A stretch of 42,388 bases of DNA from Lysobacterales bacterium (GCA_020442465.1 JAGRJY010000116.1:1-42388), one strand, 5' to 3'; positions 16,663 to 25,920 are shown, counted from the first letter of the stretch. Program-made: numbers and translations. Notes: generated by a model from the letters alone, not told the origin.

Positions 16663-17364
16663 TCAGTCGACCACGGCGGACGGGCCTTCCGATTCCAGTG
16701 CCCCGGCAGCGCCCACGGATTTCGCCACGAATGCGGGCGCATCCGAAAACGCGGGCCTGAGCACATCGCGCACCACCGCTCCGGTTTCCGGAAAGCGCGT
16801 GCGCAGCGCCGCCTCGTCCCGCTCCAGGGCATCTTCGATCACGAACGTGGCCGTGCTGGGGAACGGCAGGCCCAGAAAGTTGGTTTTCCAGATGCCGTGT
16901 GCGACCAGGCGGCCGAGGTAGGTTTCGCGGCCGGCTTCGACGCGGAATCTCAAGGCAACGTCGTTCGAGATCGCCGCGGTGTCGATCCTGCCTTCCACGT
17001 TGCCGGTGAGCTCGAAGCGGAAGATCTCGTAGTCGCCCGCCTGCAGGCACGTGCGCTGTGCCGTCGCACGCAGGTTCGGTTCCCTCAGGTCGGGCGAACC
17101 CTCGAACAGCGGATCACGGTGATGCTTCCAGCGGCCGCGCTGCTCCGACCCCACCCGCCGGTACACCAGGATGTGATCGAAGAACCCGGAACGGTCTTCG
17201 CCTTTCTCGACCGCGCCGATGACCAGGCTGACACAACCCCCATCCGCAAGGCCGCTCGCGGCGAAAGCCGGCGGTGCCAGTTTCTGCGGCGAGGATGCCG
17301 CACACGCGGCCACCAAAACGGTCATCGCCGCCACGGCGGCTGCACGCGCAAGCTCGGACAACAT
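16663..17364 (-). CDS. putative lipoprotein, function unknown
   Basis: The 233-residue product starts with a lipoprotein signal: a basic-hydrophobic segment ending in VLVAAC (lipobox, Cys about 22) followed by AASSPQK. The mature part, about 210 residues, is mixed beta/alpha with Cys in GGCVSLVIGAVEKG and RTCLQAGDYEIFRFE; I do not recognise a family. The start ATG at 17364 is preceded by GAGGTGG at 6 nt, a strong ribosome binding site, which rejects the longer open frame. It stands alone between the helicase gene and egtB. Confidence 0.8.
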   Translation of the reverse strand: MLSELARAAAVAAMTVLVAACAASSPQKLAPPAFAASGLADGGCVSLVIGAVEKGEDRSGFFDHILVYRRVGSEQRGRWKHHRDPLFEGSPDLREPNLRATAQRTCLQAGDYEIFRFELTGNVEGRIDTAAISNDVALRFRVEAGRETYLGRLVAHGIWKTNFLGLPFPSTATFVIEDALERDEAALRTRFPETGAVVRDVLRPAFSDAPAFVAKSVGAAGALESEGPSAVVD

Positions 17365-17485
17365 GCTGAACCACCTCACTGCCAGGCACATAGCCTGCAG
17401 TTTGCACGAAACCCCGGCGCATCGCACCGCCTGGCTTCGGACCGGCCCCAAGACGCATGCAACGGCGACGCCCGATCCCACCGTG

Positions 17486-17517
17486 GCGGTGGCGCTACGG
17501 CGCGGTGGTGCTACGGC
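17486..17517. repeat. two 16-bp tandem copies after the helicase gene
   Basis: Two copies of a GCGGTGG(C/T)GCTACGGC unit differ at one base and abut at 17501/17502, just past the helicase stop codon. Too short to interpret. Confidence 0.55.
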
Positions 17518-17527
17518 GCGGCCACGA

Positions 17528-19462
17528 TCACGGCTTGCGACGCGTCGGAGGCCGGCTGCCTGACTTGCCGCCGGGCTTGCCACCCGGCTTTCCGGCCGGC
17601 TTGCCGCCCCGCGTGTCGGCGCGCGGCCCGGCGAAACGCTTGCCCCGGGTTAGCGGCTTCGAGGCCGCCTCGAAGTCCTTCTCCGAGGCCGGACGAATCT
17701 TCAGCCGCTGGCCAGCGACCCAGACCGACTTCAGATGGTCGAGCAGATCGGCCGACACACCTTCGGGCAGATCGAGCAGGGAGAAATCCTCGCGGATGTC
17801 GATCCGGCCGATGTAGCGCGATTCGATGCCCGCCTCGTTGGCGATGGCGCCGACCAGATTGCCCGGCTTCACGCCGTGCTGGTGGCCGACGTCGACGCGG
17901 AAGGTTTGCATGCCCTGCTCGTTCGAACGCGCGCCGCGCAGGGCGCGCTGGTGCACCGGCAGGTCGACTTCGTCGTCGAACATGGCCTCGCCGCGGTTGG
18001 CGCCGCGCTGCGATTCCTTGCGACGCGGGGCGGGGGTCGAATCGGCGAAGTCGTGGCGCGCTGTCGGCCTGCCGCGATCGCTCGGCGCGGCGCGATGCTC
18101 GTGTTCGGGGCGAGCGGGGCGCGCACGCTCGGGGGCGCGCTGCAGCAGCAAGGGCTCATCGCCCTGCACCAGTCGGGCCAGCGCCGCCGCGATGTCGATC
18201 ACCGCGGTGTTGTGCTCCTGGTGGTAGCGCGCGACCAGATCGCGGAATACGCCGAGGTCGGCCGAGCCGAGGGTGTCGGTGATGCGGCCAAGAAACTTCG
18301 CCATGCGCACGTCGTTCACCGCTTCGACGGACGGCAGCGGCATCTCGCTGATCGGCTGCCGCGTGGCGCGTTCGATCGCGCGCAGCATGCCCTTCTCGCG
18401 CGGGGTGACGAACAGGATCGCCTCGCCGCTGCGGCCGGCACGACCCGTGCGCCCGATGCGATGCACATAGCTTTCGGTGTCGTAGGGAATGTCGTAGTTC
18501 AGCACATGGCTGATGCGATCGACGTCGAGGCCGCGCGCAGCCACGTCGGTGGCGACGAGGATATCGAGTTGCCCATCTTTCAGGCGCTGGATCGTGCGCT
18601 CGCGCTGTGGCTGGGCGATGTCGCCGTTGATCGCCGCAGCGGAGAAACCGCGGGCGGCCAGCTTCTCGGCGAGTTCCTCGGTGGCCTGCTTGGTGCGCGC
18701 GAAGATGATCATCGCGTCGAACGGCTCGGCCTCGAGAATGCGGGTCAGTGCGTCGAGCTTGTGCAGGCCACTGACGAACCAGTAGCGCTGGCGGATGTTG
18801 GTCGCGGTGGTCGTCTTCGCGCGGATCGCCACTTCCACCGGTTCGCGCAGGTAGGTCTGTGCGATACGCCGGATGGCCGGCGGCATGGTCGCCGAGAACA
18901 ACGCGACCTGACGCGTGTCGGGCACCTTCTTCAGCACCGTCTCGACATCGTCGATGAAGCCCATGCGCAGCATCTCGTCGGCCTCGTCGAGGACGAGGCA
19001 GCGCACGCCCGACAGGTCGAGCGAGCCACGCTCGAGATGATCGATCACCCGTCCTGGCGTGCCGACCACGACGTGTACGCCGCGGCGCAGCGCGTGCAGC
19101 TGCGGCCCGTAGCTTTGTCCGCCGTAGATCGGCAGCACATGGAAGTTCGGCAAGTGCGCCGCATAGCGCTGGAAGGCTTCGGCGACCTGGATCGCCAGCT
19201 CGCGGGTCGGCGCCAGCACCAGCGCCTGCGGCCGCATCACGTCCAGTTTGACCGCGGCGAGCACGGGCAGGGCGAACGCTGCAGTCTTGCCGGTGCCGGT
19301 CTGCGCCATGCCGAGTACGTCGACGCCCTCGAGCATGGGTGGAATCGTTGCGGCCTGGATCGGCGAAGGCGATTCGTAGCCGACGTCAGCCAGTGCCCGC
19401 AGCAGCGGCTCGGGCAGGTGCAGGTCGGTGAAACGCAGGTTGCTGGGATCTTCCGGGTTCAT
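17528..19462 (-). CDS. deaD: DEAD-box RNA helicase of the DeaD/CsdA type
   Basis: The 644-residue protein has a complete DEAD-box core: Q motif (FTDLHLPEP...PSPIQ), Walker A AQTGTGKT, PTRELA, TPGRV, DEAD in VLDEADEML, SAT, and HRIGRTGRAGRSG. After the core comes a DbpA-like RNA-binding domain (MQTFRVDVGHQHGVKPGNLVGAI to about KIRP) and a low-complexity basic tail rich in GGKPxGKP repeats. This layout matches DeaD/CsdA, which unwinds RNA in ribosome assembly and the cold response, more than DbpA, which lacks the long basic tail. The ATG at 19462 is chosen; a GTG six codons upstream (19480) is possible. A small Cys-rich gene lies 91 bp upstream. Confidence 0.92.
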   Translation of the reverse strand: MNPEDPSNLRFTDLHLPEPLLRALADVGYESPSPIQAATIPPMLEGVDVLGMAQTGTGKTAAFALPVLAAVKLDVMRPQALVLAPTRELAIQVAEAFQRYAAHLPNFHVLPIYGGQSYGPQLHALRRGVHVVVGTPGRVIDHLERGSLDLSGVRCLVLDEADEMLRMGFIDDVETVLKKVPDTRQVALFSATMPPAIRRIAQTYLREPVEVAIRAKTTTATNIRQRYWFVSGLHKLDALTRILEAEPFDAMIIFARTKQATEELAEKLAARGFSAAAINGDIAQPQRERTIQRLKDGQLDILVATDVAARGLDVDRISHVLNYDIPYDTESYVHRIGRTGRAGRSGEAILFVTPREKGMLRAIERATRQPISEMPLPSVEAVNDVRMAKFLGRITDTLGSADLGVFRDLVARYHQEHNTAVIDIAAALARLVQGDEPLLLQRAPERARPARPEHEHRAAPSDRGRPTARHDFADSTPAPRRKESQRGANRGEAMFDDEVDLPVHQRALRGARSNEQGMQTFRVDVGHQHGVKPGNLVGAIANEAGIESRYIGRIDIREDFSLLDLPEGVSADLLDHLKSVWVAGQRLKIRPASEKDFEAASKPLTRGKRFAGPRADTRGGKPAGKPGGKPGGKSGSRPPTRRKP

Positions 19463-19553
19463 CGTCGGCGTGCCTGGCACCGGAAACGCCCGGTGCGTGC
19501 AGTGTACCGGTTCACGCCCGGACGACGCCCGGAACCGCCGCGGAGCGATGCCG

Positions 19554-19727
19554 CTAACGCTTGCCTTTGCCCTTCTTCAGTTTGGACTCGGGCGAGGTGC
19601 GTGCAGCGGCCGCTTCGTCTGCCGCCGAGGGCTGGTCGCCGATCACCGACTTCAGTGGGCAGATCGAGAACACCGGGCACTTCTTGCAGCCCGCGACAAC
19701 GGCGACTGGACACAAGGTGACGGCCAT
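19554..19727 (-). CDS. 57-residue four-cysteine protein, function unknown
   Basis: A short frame starts at an ATG preceded by GAGG at a 6-nt spacing and encodes a 57-residue protein. Its N-terminal 25 residues contain CPVAVVAGCKKCPVFSICPLK, with four cysteines (C6, C14, C17, C22) spaced like a small metal or Fe-S site, followed by an acidic-polar linker and a basic KLKKGKGKR end. I recall similar small Cys proteins in other gammaproteobacteria, without a known role. It precedes the helicase gene by 91 bp in the same direction. Confidence 0.7.
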   Translation of the reverse strand: MAVTLCPVAVVAGCKKCPVFSICPLKSVIGDQPSAADEAAAARTSPESKLKKGKGKR

Positions 19728-19893
19728 GGGTTGCCTCGTTCGACGCCGAACCGGATCGGCCCGGACAGACTACTCCCCGCCCAGCTGGGCCGCCACGGCG
19801 CCTCGCCCGTTGGCACCGTGCGACTGGACCGTGGCGCAGACGGGAGTCGGCCGCCGGCTGGGCGACGTGCGGGCTGAACCCCTGGTGTCGGGC

Positions 19894-20238
19894 TCAGCGG
19901 TCGGCAAACGCCCGATCCACCAGCCAGGCCACGGCACAGGCGGCCCCTGCCGCCATCAGCATGGGCAGGGGCTCGGTGGGCACCGAGAACTGGCGCAACC
20001 AGGAGAAATCCAGCTGCCAGGCGGCGCCGATGGCCATGCCGACGCCGAGCACGGACATCACGGCCTGCTCGAACTTGGACTGCTCGCCGAGATCATCCAC
20101 GCGCCGCTGCAGCCCGCGGGCAAAGCCCTCCGGAACCGGCGGAATCGGCGAACGAGCCAGCACCGCCGCCATCTGCCGGAAGGCCGGTCCATGCTGCGGC
20201 ATCGTCGCGCGCTGCGGGTCAGGGTCGTCGTGCTTCAT
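19894..20238 (-). CDS. small membrane partner of the ECF sigma factor (anti-sigma-like)
   Basis: The 114-residue protein has a polar N-terminal half (about 1-55; RQMAAVLARSPIPPVPEGFARGLQRRVDD) and two hydrophobic helices (about 57-75 and 88-108). It overlaps the sigma gene by ATGA (20235-20238), the usual arrangement of a sigma factor and its anti-sigma factor. The N-terminal part lacks the HxxxCxxC zinc motif of ZAS-type anti-sigmas, and no periplasmic sensor domain is present. Role as anti-sigma is inferred from context only. Confidence 0.65.
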   Translation of the reverse strand: MKHDDPDPQRATMPQHGPAFRQMAAVLARSPIPPVPEGFARGLQRRVDDLGEQSKFEQAVMSVLGVGMAIGAAWQLDFSWLRQFSVPTEPLPMLMAAGAACAVAWLVDRAFADR

Positions 20239-20801
20239 GCTGCGTCCTCCGCCTCGGGCTGCAGATGCTGTCGCAGCTGCGCCCGGGCTCTGAAAAGGTA
20301 GCTCTTTGCGGTGCCTTCGGGAATGCCGGCCATCGCGGCGATTTCGCCGATGCTCAGTTCCTCGAGGTAGTACAGCGACACCAGGGTTCGCTGCAGCGGC
20401 GCCAGCCGTTCCATCGCCCGATGCACCTGCCCGCCGAGTTCGAACGCGATGACCGCATGTTCGAGATCGAAGTCGTCTGCCGCGATGTCCGCCAGTCGGT
20501 CGGCGCCGTGTTCATCGTGCATGTCCACGGTGGGGATGCGCTTCTTCTGCAGGTGGCGCCCAGCCACGGAGAAAGCGATCTGACCCAGCCAGGTCGACAG
20601 CGCACTCTCGAAGCGGAAGCTCGGCAGATAGCGGTAGGCACGCATGAAGACGTCCTGGGCCAGTTCTTCGGTGTCCTGCTCGTGGTGCACCATCCGGTAG
20701 ACGAGATGCCAGACCAGCCGTTGGTGCCGCGCGACAAAGGTCTCGAACGCCCGCGGCCTGCGGGCGAGCACGGCCTCCACCAGGCTGCGATCGTCGTCCA
20801 T
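20235..20801 (-). CDS. ECF-type RNA polymerase sigma factor (RpoE-like)
   Basis: The 188-residue protein has sigma region 2 (LVWHLVYRMVHHEQDTEELAQ, then DVFMRAYRYLPSF and ALSTWLGQIAF) and region 4 (LAPLQRTLVSLYYLEELSIGE, then IAAMAGIPEGTAKSYLFRAR), the normal two-domain ECF plan. The region 2.2 acidic stretch EQDTEELAQD is intact, unlike in the other sigma factor of this window. The ATG at 20801 gives the expected N-terminus (MDDDRSLVEAVL) but has no clear ribosome binding site; the frame stays open for 118 more codons upstream through a repeat region, which I regard as non-coding. Confidence 0.88.
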   Translation of the reverse strand: MDDDRSLVEAVLARRPRAFETFVARHQRLVWHLVYRMVHHEQDTEELAQDVFMRAYRYLPSFRFESALSTWLGQIAFSVAGRHLQKKRIPTVDMHDEHGADRLADIAADDFDLEHAVIAFELGGQVHRAMERLAPLQRTLVSLYYLEELSIGEIAAMAGIPEGTAKSYLFRARAQLRQHLQPEAEDAA

Positions 20802-21223
20802 ATGGGCAGTGTGAGCCCGCGAGCGGCGGAACGGTTGCAGCAGACCCACATCGGGATATCGTCCGCACCCCGAAGCTGAGCGCTTCCGGAGCCCGTGCGA
20901 CGGATTTTCGTCCCCCGGAGCCGCTGCCCCGGCGGCGGGTACCCCGTCCTGCTCCCGGGCCACGCCCGGGCAGGCCCGCACCCGGCCTCGCGCGCCGAAC
21001 CGCCGCCGGCGGCGCAGAACGTCGACGTGGGGGCCTGCGACGTGCGGGCCTGCGATGTTCGGGCCGGGGATGTACGGACCTGGGAAGAACGGGCCAGTGA
21101 TGTGCCGGCCTGCCCCCGGGCATGGGGCGGCCTCGGGATGAAGCGCACCGTGCAACCGAACTGCCGATGCCGGTATCTCATCCAGCGAACCCGACCGAAC
21201 GGTCCCATCGAGCGACTTCCCCC
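20802..21223. other. divergent intergenic region
   Basis: This 422-bp region separates the divergently transcribed ECF sigma gene and the small membrane-protein gene at 21224. It contains the 15-bp minisatellite (21027-21116) and presumably both promoters. I could not assign -35/-10 elements with confidence. Confidence 0.5.
21027..21116. repeat. 15-bp degenerate tandem repeat, six units
   Basis: Six 15-bp units follow each other without gaps, each close to GT(G/A/T)CGGGCCTGCGAT, with two to six changes per unit. They lie upstream of the ECF sigma gene (minus strand) and upstream of a small membrane-protein gene (plus strand). Because the unit is a multiple of three, all frames stay open; read on the minus strand they give a GP-x-x-(P/A) pattern. 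Confidence 0.75.
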
Positions 21224-21550
21224 ATGAATAATTTCGAGTTCCTCATCCCCATCACGCTGTTCTTCAGCATCGCGCTCTCGATCAAGTTCGTCGTCGACGG
21301 CCGCTTCCGACGCCGGCTGGCGGAGACCCACGCGAGCGAAGACCTGGTGAAGGCGATGCTGGCCGCGGACGAGGTGTCGCGACGGCATGCATCGTTGAAG
21401 TGGGGCATCGTGCTTACCGCTATCGGCGTGGCCTTCGGCCTGATCGACCTGGTCAACCTCGATGCCGGCAGTCCTGCCACCTACGGCCTGCTGATCGGCA
21501 GCGCCGGCCTGGGCATGCTGGGCTTCCACATGGTCGACCGGAAGTCCTGA
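21224..21550 (+). CDS. small two-helix membrane protein, DUF6249-like
   Basis: The 108-residue protein has one N-terminal helix (about 5-24, FEFLIPITLFFSIALSIKFVV), a charged cytoplasmic middle with RFRRRLAETHASEDLVKAML, and two closely spaced C-terminal helices (about 59-75 and 84-102). The layout resembles DUF6249 membrane proteins, which are often found next to ECF sigma/anti-sigma genes; function unknown. It is divergent from the ECF sigma operon and may belong to its regulon, which is an inference from position only. Confidence 0.75.
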   Translation: MNNFEFLIPITLFFSIALSIKFVVDGRFRRRLAETHASEDLVKAMLAADEVSRRHASLKWGIVLTAIGVAFGLIDLVNLDAGSPATYGLLIGSAGLGMLGFHMVDRKS

Positions 21551-21791
21551 TACCGCTCGTCCGGACGGTCTGCGCGCCCCCGCGCGCCGGCCGTCGGCGC
21601 CGCTGCATTGGCGCACTACGCCACGACGAGACGGCTGCTCGACCCGGCATGAGGAAGTCGCACCGCCCGCTCGCGAAGGGCAGCGAACACAGGTGTTCAG
21701 CGCCGAAATCCGGCATCTTGCCGGCGCCCCCTTTGCTTCCTACCCCCAAATCGCGCCACACTCTTGCCGTTGAGGGGGAGAGTGACAGGGC

Positions 21792-22325
21792 GTGATACCG
21801 AGCAAACCGGGATTTTTCCGCCGCCTGTTCGGCGGTGGCGGGGACGGAGACAGACGGGTTGGCACCCGCTATCGGCCGGCCGACGGCACGCGCGTGCTGA
21901 TCATCGACGACTCGTCGACGATCATTGCCGTGCTGGGAAAAATGCTGCGCCAGGGCGGCTTCGAGACGCTGTCCGCGCCCGACGCCGAAGCCGGCATCGA
22001 AACCGCGCTGCGCGAGAAGCCTGACCTGATCTTCCTCGACATCGTGCTGCCAGGCATGAACGGTTTCGCCGCACTGCGGGTGCTGCGCCGCGAGGAGCCG
22101 ACCAAGCACATCCCCATCATCATGATGAGCGGCAACCTGCAGGCAACCGAGCAGTACTACGCCCAGCGCATCGGTGCCGACGATTTCCTCAAGAAGCCCT
22201 TTCCGCGGGCCGAGCTGTTCGCCAAGATCCATCGCCTCACCAGCGAGGACCAGAAACTGCACCGCCCGAGCGTCGGCGTGCCCGAAGGCGTGTCGTCGGC
22301 GTACGCGACCCGGAGCGAAAGCTGA
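21792..22325 (+). CDS. single-domain response regulator (PilG/CheY-like)
   Basis: The 177-residue protein has a receiver domain (about 34-150) with acidic pair D39-D40 in VLIIDDSST, phosphorylatable D83 in LIFLDIVLPGMNG, S113 and K135 in LKKPF. There is no output domain. An unusual N-terminal extension (1-33) begins KPGFFRRLFGGGG, which could form a short amphipathic helix, and a C-terminal tail of about 25 residues follows. The start is GTG at 21792. The gene lies 1 bp before the cupredoxin gene and heads a likely operon; no histidine kinase is encoded here. PilG- and PilH-type regulators are the closest matches I recognise. Confidence 0.88.
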   Translation: MIPSKPGFFRRLFGGGGDGDRRVGTRYRPADGTRVLIIDDSSTIIAVLGKMLRQGGFETLSAPDAEAGIETALREKPDLIFLDIVLPGMNGFAALRVLRREEPTKHIPIIMMSGNLQATEQYYAQRIGADDFLKKPFPRAELFAKIHRLTSEDQKLHRPSVGVPEGVSSAYATRSES

Positions 22326-22326
22326 C

Positions 22327-23025
22327 ATGGACCACCGCGGGCGCGGCGTCGCGCTGATCTGGATCGTGGCGACCGCTGCGCTGTGGGCGGCAGCGCCGAT
22401 CGGTGCGGCAGAGCTGAGTGGCCAGATCAGCATTGCCTCGTCGGGACAGGCTCTGCGCTCCTCCGAGACTACCGAAGCGGTGGTGTACTTCCGGCCCACC
22501 GCGGCGTTCGCCCCACCCGCGGCGCTGCCGACGACGCAGATGGCGACGCGGCGCAAGGAGTTCGTGCCCCGCGTGCTGGCGATCACGCCGGGTACCGAGG
22601 TGCGCTTCCCGAACCTCGACCCGATCCTGCACAACGCGTTCTCCGGGTCGCCGGGCAACATCTTCGACACCGGCGTCTATGGCAACGGCGAGGGTTCGAG
22701 CCACGTCTTCGAATCGGCGGGTCTGGTCAAGGTGTACTGCAACGTGCACCACTCGATGAATGCCACCATCCTGGTGCTCGACACACCCTGGTTCACCCGA
22801 CCCGACGCCCAAGGGCGCTTCCGTCTGCAGGACCTGCCCGAGGGTCCGGGCGATCTCGTCGTCTACCACGACCGCACGTCGCCCTGGCAGCAGCGCATCG
22901 AGGTCGGCGCGACCGCGGCCGAACCCCTGCAGATTCATCTCGAACTGACCCGCCGCAAGGTGCCGCCGCACATGAACAAGTTCGGCAAGCCCTACGGCCG
23001 CCGCAATGACGCCGGCTCCTATTGA
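22327..23025 (+). CDS. exported plastocyanin-like cupredoxin with a carboxypeptidase-regulatory-like domain
   Basis: The 232-residue protein has a signal peptide (about 1-28, ending PIGAA) and a cupredoxin domain (about 29-152). Copper ligands are clear: H102 in LHNAFSG and the CxxHxxM motif C138-H141-M144 in VYCNVHHSMNA, a type 1 copper site. A second beta-rich segment (about 153-212, DAQGRFRLQDLPEGPGDLVV) resembles carboxypeptidase-regulatory-like domains. Similar proteins are often named 'methylamine utilization protein' without evidence for that role. It starts 1 bp after the response-regulator stop and precedes a receptor kinase, so it may be part of a sensing module or an electron carrier. 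Confidence 0.85.
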   Translation: MDHRGRGVALIWIVATAALWAAAPIGAAELSGQISIASSGQALRSSETTEAVVYFRPTAAFAPPAALPTTQMATRRKEFVPRVLAITPGTEVRFPNLDPILHNAFSGSPGNIFDTGVYGNGEGSSHVFESAGLVKVYCNVHHSMNATILVLDTPWFTRPDAQGRFRLQDLPEGPGDLVVYHDRTSPWQQRIEVGATAAEPLQIHLELTRRKVPPHMNKFGKPYGRRNDAGSY

Positions 23026-23259
23026 TCCAGCACGCCGCCTGACCGGCCCGACCGGCCGATCGCTGGAAGGCGCCGGATCGACATCCACGCTGATGGCCTG
23101 TGGACGGACGTCGGCGAGCCTCGCCGATGTCGCTTCGCCGCGCACGCGCGCGCGTCCGCAAGCCGTGCTCGAGCCGTATCCGCGCTGACCCCTGCTCCGG
23201 GTGCCGGCAGTGAGCTGCCCGCACGCCCCACCCAAGCCGTACCGAGGAAGATCCGCCGC

Positions 23260-25920
23260 ATGAATCCTGCCGAAGCCCCACGCAGCCGCATATCGCTCGC
23301 GATGCGCGTGTTCCTGCTCGTCGCCGGCCTGCTCGTCCTGGCGATGGGCACCGCCGTGTTCGTCAGCTACGGTCAGGGCACCCGCATCGCCGAACGATCG
23401 ATCCAGCGCTCGCTCGACGAGAGCAGCGCGGTGCAATCGGCGTTTGCCGAACAGCGTCTCAAGGAACTCGAGCTGGTCACCCAGCTGATCGCGGTCGACC
23501 CCTCGTTCGTGAACTACATCGCCGATGCGCAGGACGGCGTGTCGGGCGACCCCCTGCTGGCCGAGTCCGCCTCCATCTTCGACCTGCTGGCCGAACGGCA
23601 GGACGCCTACGGCTTCGATCTCGGCTTCGTGCTCGACGGCAGCGGTCAGGTGCTGGCGCGCAGCGATCAGCCGGAGGCATTCGAATCGGACCTGAGCGGC
23701 GACCCCTTCGTGGCCTCCGCGATCGCCGACCTGCGCCCGCTGTCGGGCTTCTGGCGAATGGCCAACGCGCTCTATCAGGCGGCCATCTTCCCGCTCGACC
23801 AAGGCGGTGACCTGGTCGGCTTCCTGATCATCGCCAAGGGCATCGACCGTGAGTTGAGCCAGCAGATTCGCGCCGTCAGCGACGCCGACATCGCCTTCGT
23901 GCTGCCGGACGGCGATGCCGTGCTGATGGCAGGCAGCTCCCTCGACGACGCCACGCGCGAATCGCTGATGCAACAGCTCAAGCTCGACACCGAGGGACTG
24001 GCGAGCGCGGCGCGCAGCGGCGGTGAAGTCGAGCGTGCCCGACTGACCCTCGGTGAAGGGCACTGGATCGCACGACTGCGCCCGCTCGACCGCGATGGCG
24101 GTGCCGCGGTGGGCTCGGCGATCCAGCTCACTTCATCGGATGCCGCCGAAGCGGGCTACCGCGAAGTCCTCAACACCGTGGGACTGACCGGCCTGGCCGC
24201 ACTGCTGGTGGCCCTGCCGCTGACACTGCTGATCGTACGTGCCGGACTCAGGCCGCTGCGGCAAATGGCTCAGGCCGCCCAGCAGGCCGCTGCCGGCGAC
24301 TACCAGGCCCGCTTCGACTACGGCGGCAAGGACGAACTGGCCGATCTCGGTTCGGCGTTCGATTCGCTGCTGTCGGATCTGCGTGGCGAGCGTGACATCG
24401 AGGCCTACGTCACCCATTTGTCGCGCCTGATCCCCGAGCCGGACGAACCGACCGATGCGCAGGGCGGGCAGCCTGGCGGTGTCATTCCCTCGCGCGCTCC
24501 GATGGTCGTGGTGGCGATCGACCCCCGCCATCCGGCGACCAGCGACCAGGGCAGTGCGGCCGACCGCACCCTGACCCAGGCGGCCGATCTGTGGACGGGC
24601 ATCAGCGCGGTGGCCGAAGAGCACGGCGGGCGTCTGCTCACCCAGAACGGTACCCGCGCGCTGTTCGGGTTCTCCAGCGACAGCGACCAGCAATCCCCGC
24701 TGCGTTTCGTGCGCGAGCTGTTGCGCGCCGAGCCGGCGATGGCGGCGGCAGCCGTCCAGGGTGACGTAGTGGCCGGCTCCCTGCACGGCGAGCAGTGGGT
24801 GATTCCGACCGCGCTGGGCATGACCGTGCGCCAGGCGGATCGCCTGCTGGCCGAAGCACCCGATGGCCGGCTGATGCTGTCGCCGCAGCTCGGCGAGCGC
24901 GCCAAAACGCTGCTCGGCGAAGGTGCGGTGGCGGTGGAACGCGGTGCGATGAGCGGGCGACCCTACTACGCGCTGGCCATGACCGGCCTCGCCCACGTCG
25001 AGGACAGCGAAGACGAGAGCCCCGCGGAAGTACGCCAGATCACCGGCTTCCGCATTTTCCAGTCCGGCCAGGGCGGCCACCAGGACGGGCAGAATCTCCG
25101 GCCCGGCACGATGCTTGGCGGGCGCTTCCGCATCATCTCGGTACTCGGAAGCGGCGGCATGGGCGTGGTCTACAAAGCCCGCGATCTCGAGCTCGAGGAC
25201 GTCGTGGCGCTGAAGATGCTCAAGGGCGCCGCGCTGCGCGACCCTGAACACCTCGATCGACTGAAGAGCGAGATCAAGCTCGCCCGTCGTATCACCCACC
25301 CGAACGTGCTGCGCACTTTCGACTTCGGCGAATTCGAAGGCATGCCGTACATCTCGATGGAGTACGTGCGCGGCATGACCCTGCGTCACCTGATCAACCA
25401 GGGTGGCAAGGTGCCGTTCACCGCTTCGCTGCGCATCGCCCGCCAGCTTTGCGCCGGACTGCAGGCCGCGCACGAAGTCGGCGTTCTGCATCGGGACATC
25501 AAGCCGGAGAACCTGATTCTCGAGGCCAGCGGCAATGCCAAGCTGATGGATTTCGGCATCGCTCGCCCGCTGCGTAAGGGCGAAATGGCCCACCACGAAG
25601 AAGGGTTGTATCTGGGCACGCCGGCCTACTCCGCGCCCGAGCAGCTCTCCGGCGGCGATGTCGACCATCGCGCCGACTTGTTCGCCAGCGGCGCGATGCT
25701 CATGGAAATGTTCTGCGGCGCGCGGCCGTTCGAAGGTGAGAGCACCGTCGACATCTATGTCGCGCAGATGCAGGGCGAGCTGCGCAGGCCTTCCGAGGCA
25801 TGGCCCGAAGTTCCGCCGGTTCTCGAGGCCGCGATCCTCAAGTGCCTCGAGCGCGAGGTCGTCAACCGGTTCCAGAGCGCGGCCGAACTGGCGGTCGAAC
25901 TGGCGAAGCTGCGGGCCTAG
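23260..25920 (+). CDS. receptor-like Ser/Thr protein kinase with HAMP and cyclase-like domains
   Basis: The 886-residue protein has a short cytoplasmic start, TM1 (about 14-37), a periplasmic region of about 270 residues that looks like a Cache sensor, TM2 (about 308-328), a HAMP domain (about 328-378), a class III cyclase-like domain (about 413-570) and a C-terminal Hanks-type kinase (about 616-880). The kinase is complete: [10 protein letters not shown]652, HRDIKPEN (D746), DFG (D764) and [10 protein letters not shown]. The cyclase-like domain lacks the metal-binding aspartates (IDP and QNGT at their expected places), so it is probably a non-catalytic regulatory module. It lies 234 bp after the cupredoxin gene and before a porin gene. 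Confidence 0.9.
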   Translation: MNPAEAPRSRISLAMRVFLLVAGLLVLAMGTAVFVSYGQGTRIAERSIQRSLDESSAVQSAFAEQRLKELELVTQLIAVDPSFVNYIADAQDGVSGDPLLAESASIFDLLAERQDAYGFDLGFVLDGSGQVLARSDQPEAFESDLSGDPFVASAIADLRPLSGFWRMANALYQAAIFPLDQGGDLVGFLIIAKGIDRELSQQIRAVSDADIAFVLPDGDAVLMAGSSLDDATRESLMQQLKLDTEGLASAARSGGEVERARLTLGEGHWIARLRPLDRDGGAAVGSAIQLTSSDAAEAGYREVLNTVGLTGLAALLVALPLTLLIVRAGLRPLRQMAQAAQQAAAGDYQARFDYGGKDELADLGSAFDSLLSDLRGERDIEAYVTHLSRLIPEPDEPTDAQGGQPGGVIPSRAPMVVVAIDPRHPATSDQGSAADRTLTQAADLWTGISAVAEEHGGRLLTQNGTRALFGFSSDSDQQSPLRFVRELLRAEPAMAAAAVQGDVVAGSLHGEQWVIPTALGMTVRQADRLLAEAPDGRLMLSPQLGERAKTLLGEGAVAVERGAMSGRPYYALAMTGLAHVEDSEDESPAEVRQITGFRIFQSGQGGHQDGQNLRPGTMLGGRFRIISVLGSGGMGVVYKARDLELEDVVALKMLKGAALRDPEHLDRLKSEIKLARRITHPNVLRTFDFGEFEGMPYISMEYVRGMTLRHLINQGGKVPFTASLRIARQLCAGLQAAHEVGVLHRDIKPENLILEASGNAKLMDFGIARPLRKGEMAHHEEGLYLGTPAYSAPEQLSGGDVDHRADLFASGAMLMEMFCGARPFEGESTVDIYVAQMQGELRRPSEAWPEVPPVLEAAILKCLEREVVNRFQSAAELAVELAKLRA

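Noticed and set aside
15018..16760. 580-codon plus-strand open frame
   Set aside because: It is the antisense shadow of egtB and the downstream gap; the minus-strand product has complete EgtB motifs.
17735..19720. 661-codon plus-strand open frame
   Set aside because: Antisense shadow of the helicase gene, whose product has every DEAD-box motif.
20802..21155. 118-codon N-terminal extension of the ECF sigma factor through the repeat region
   Set aside because: It would begin at TTG, contains a minisatellite-encoded GP repeat, and no ECF family has such an extension; the MDDDRS start gives normal length. Kept as a caveat because that start lacks a clear ribosome binding site.
22327..23025. methylamine utilization protein
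   Set aside because: The name is used for such cupredoxins but no mau genes are nearby; only the copper-site assignment is supported.
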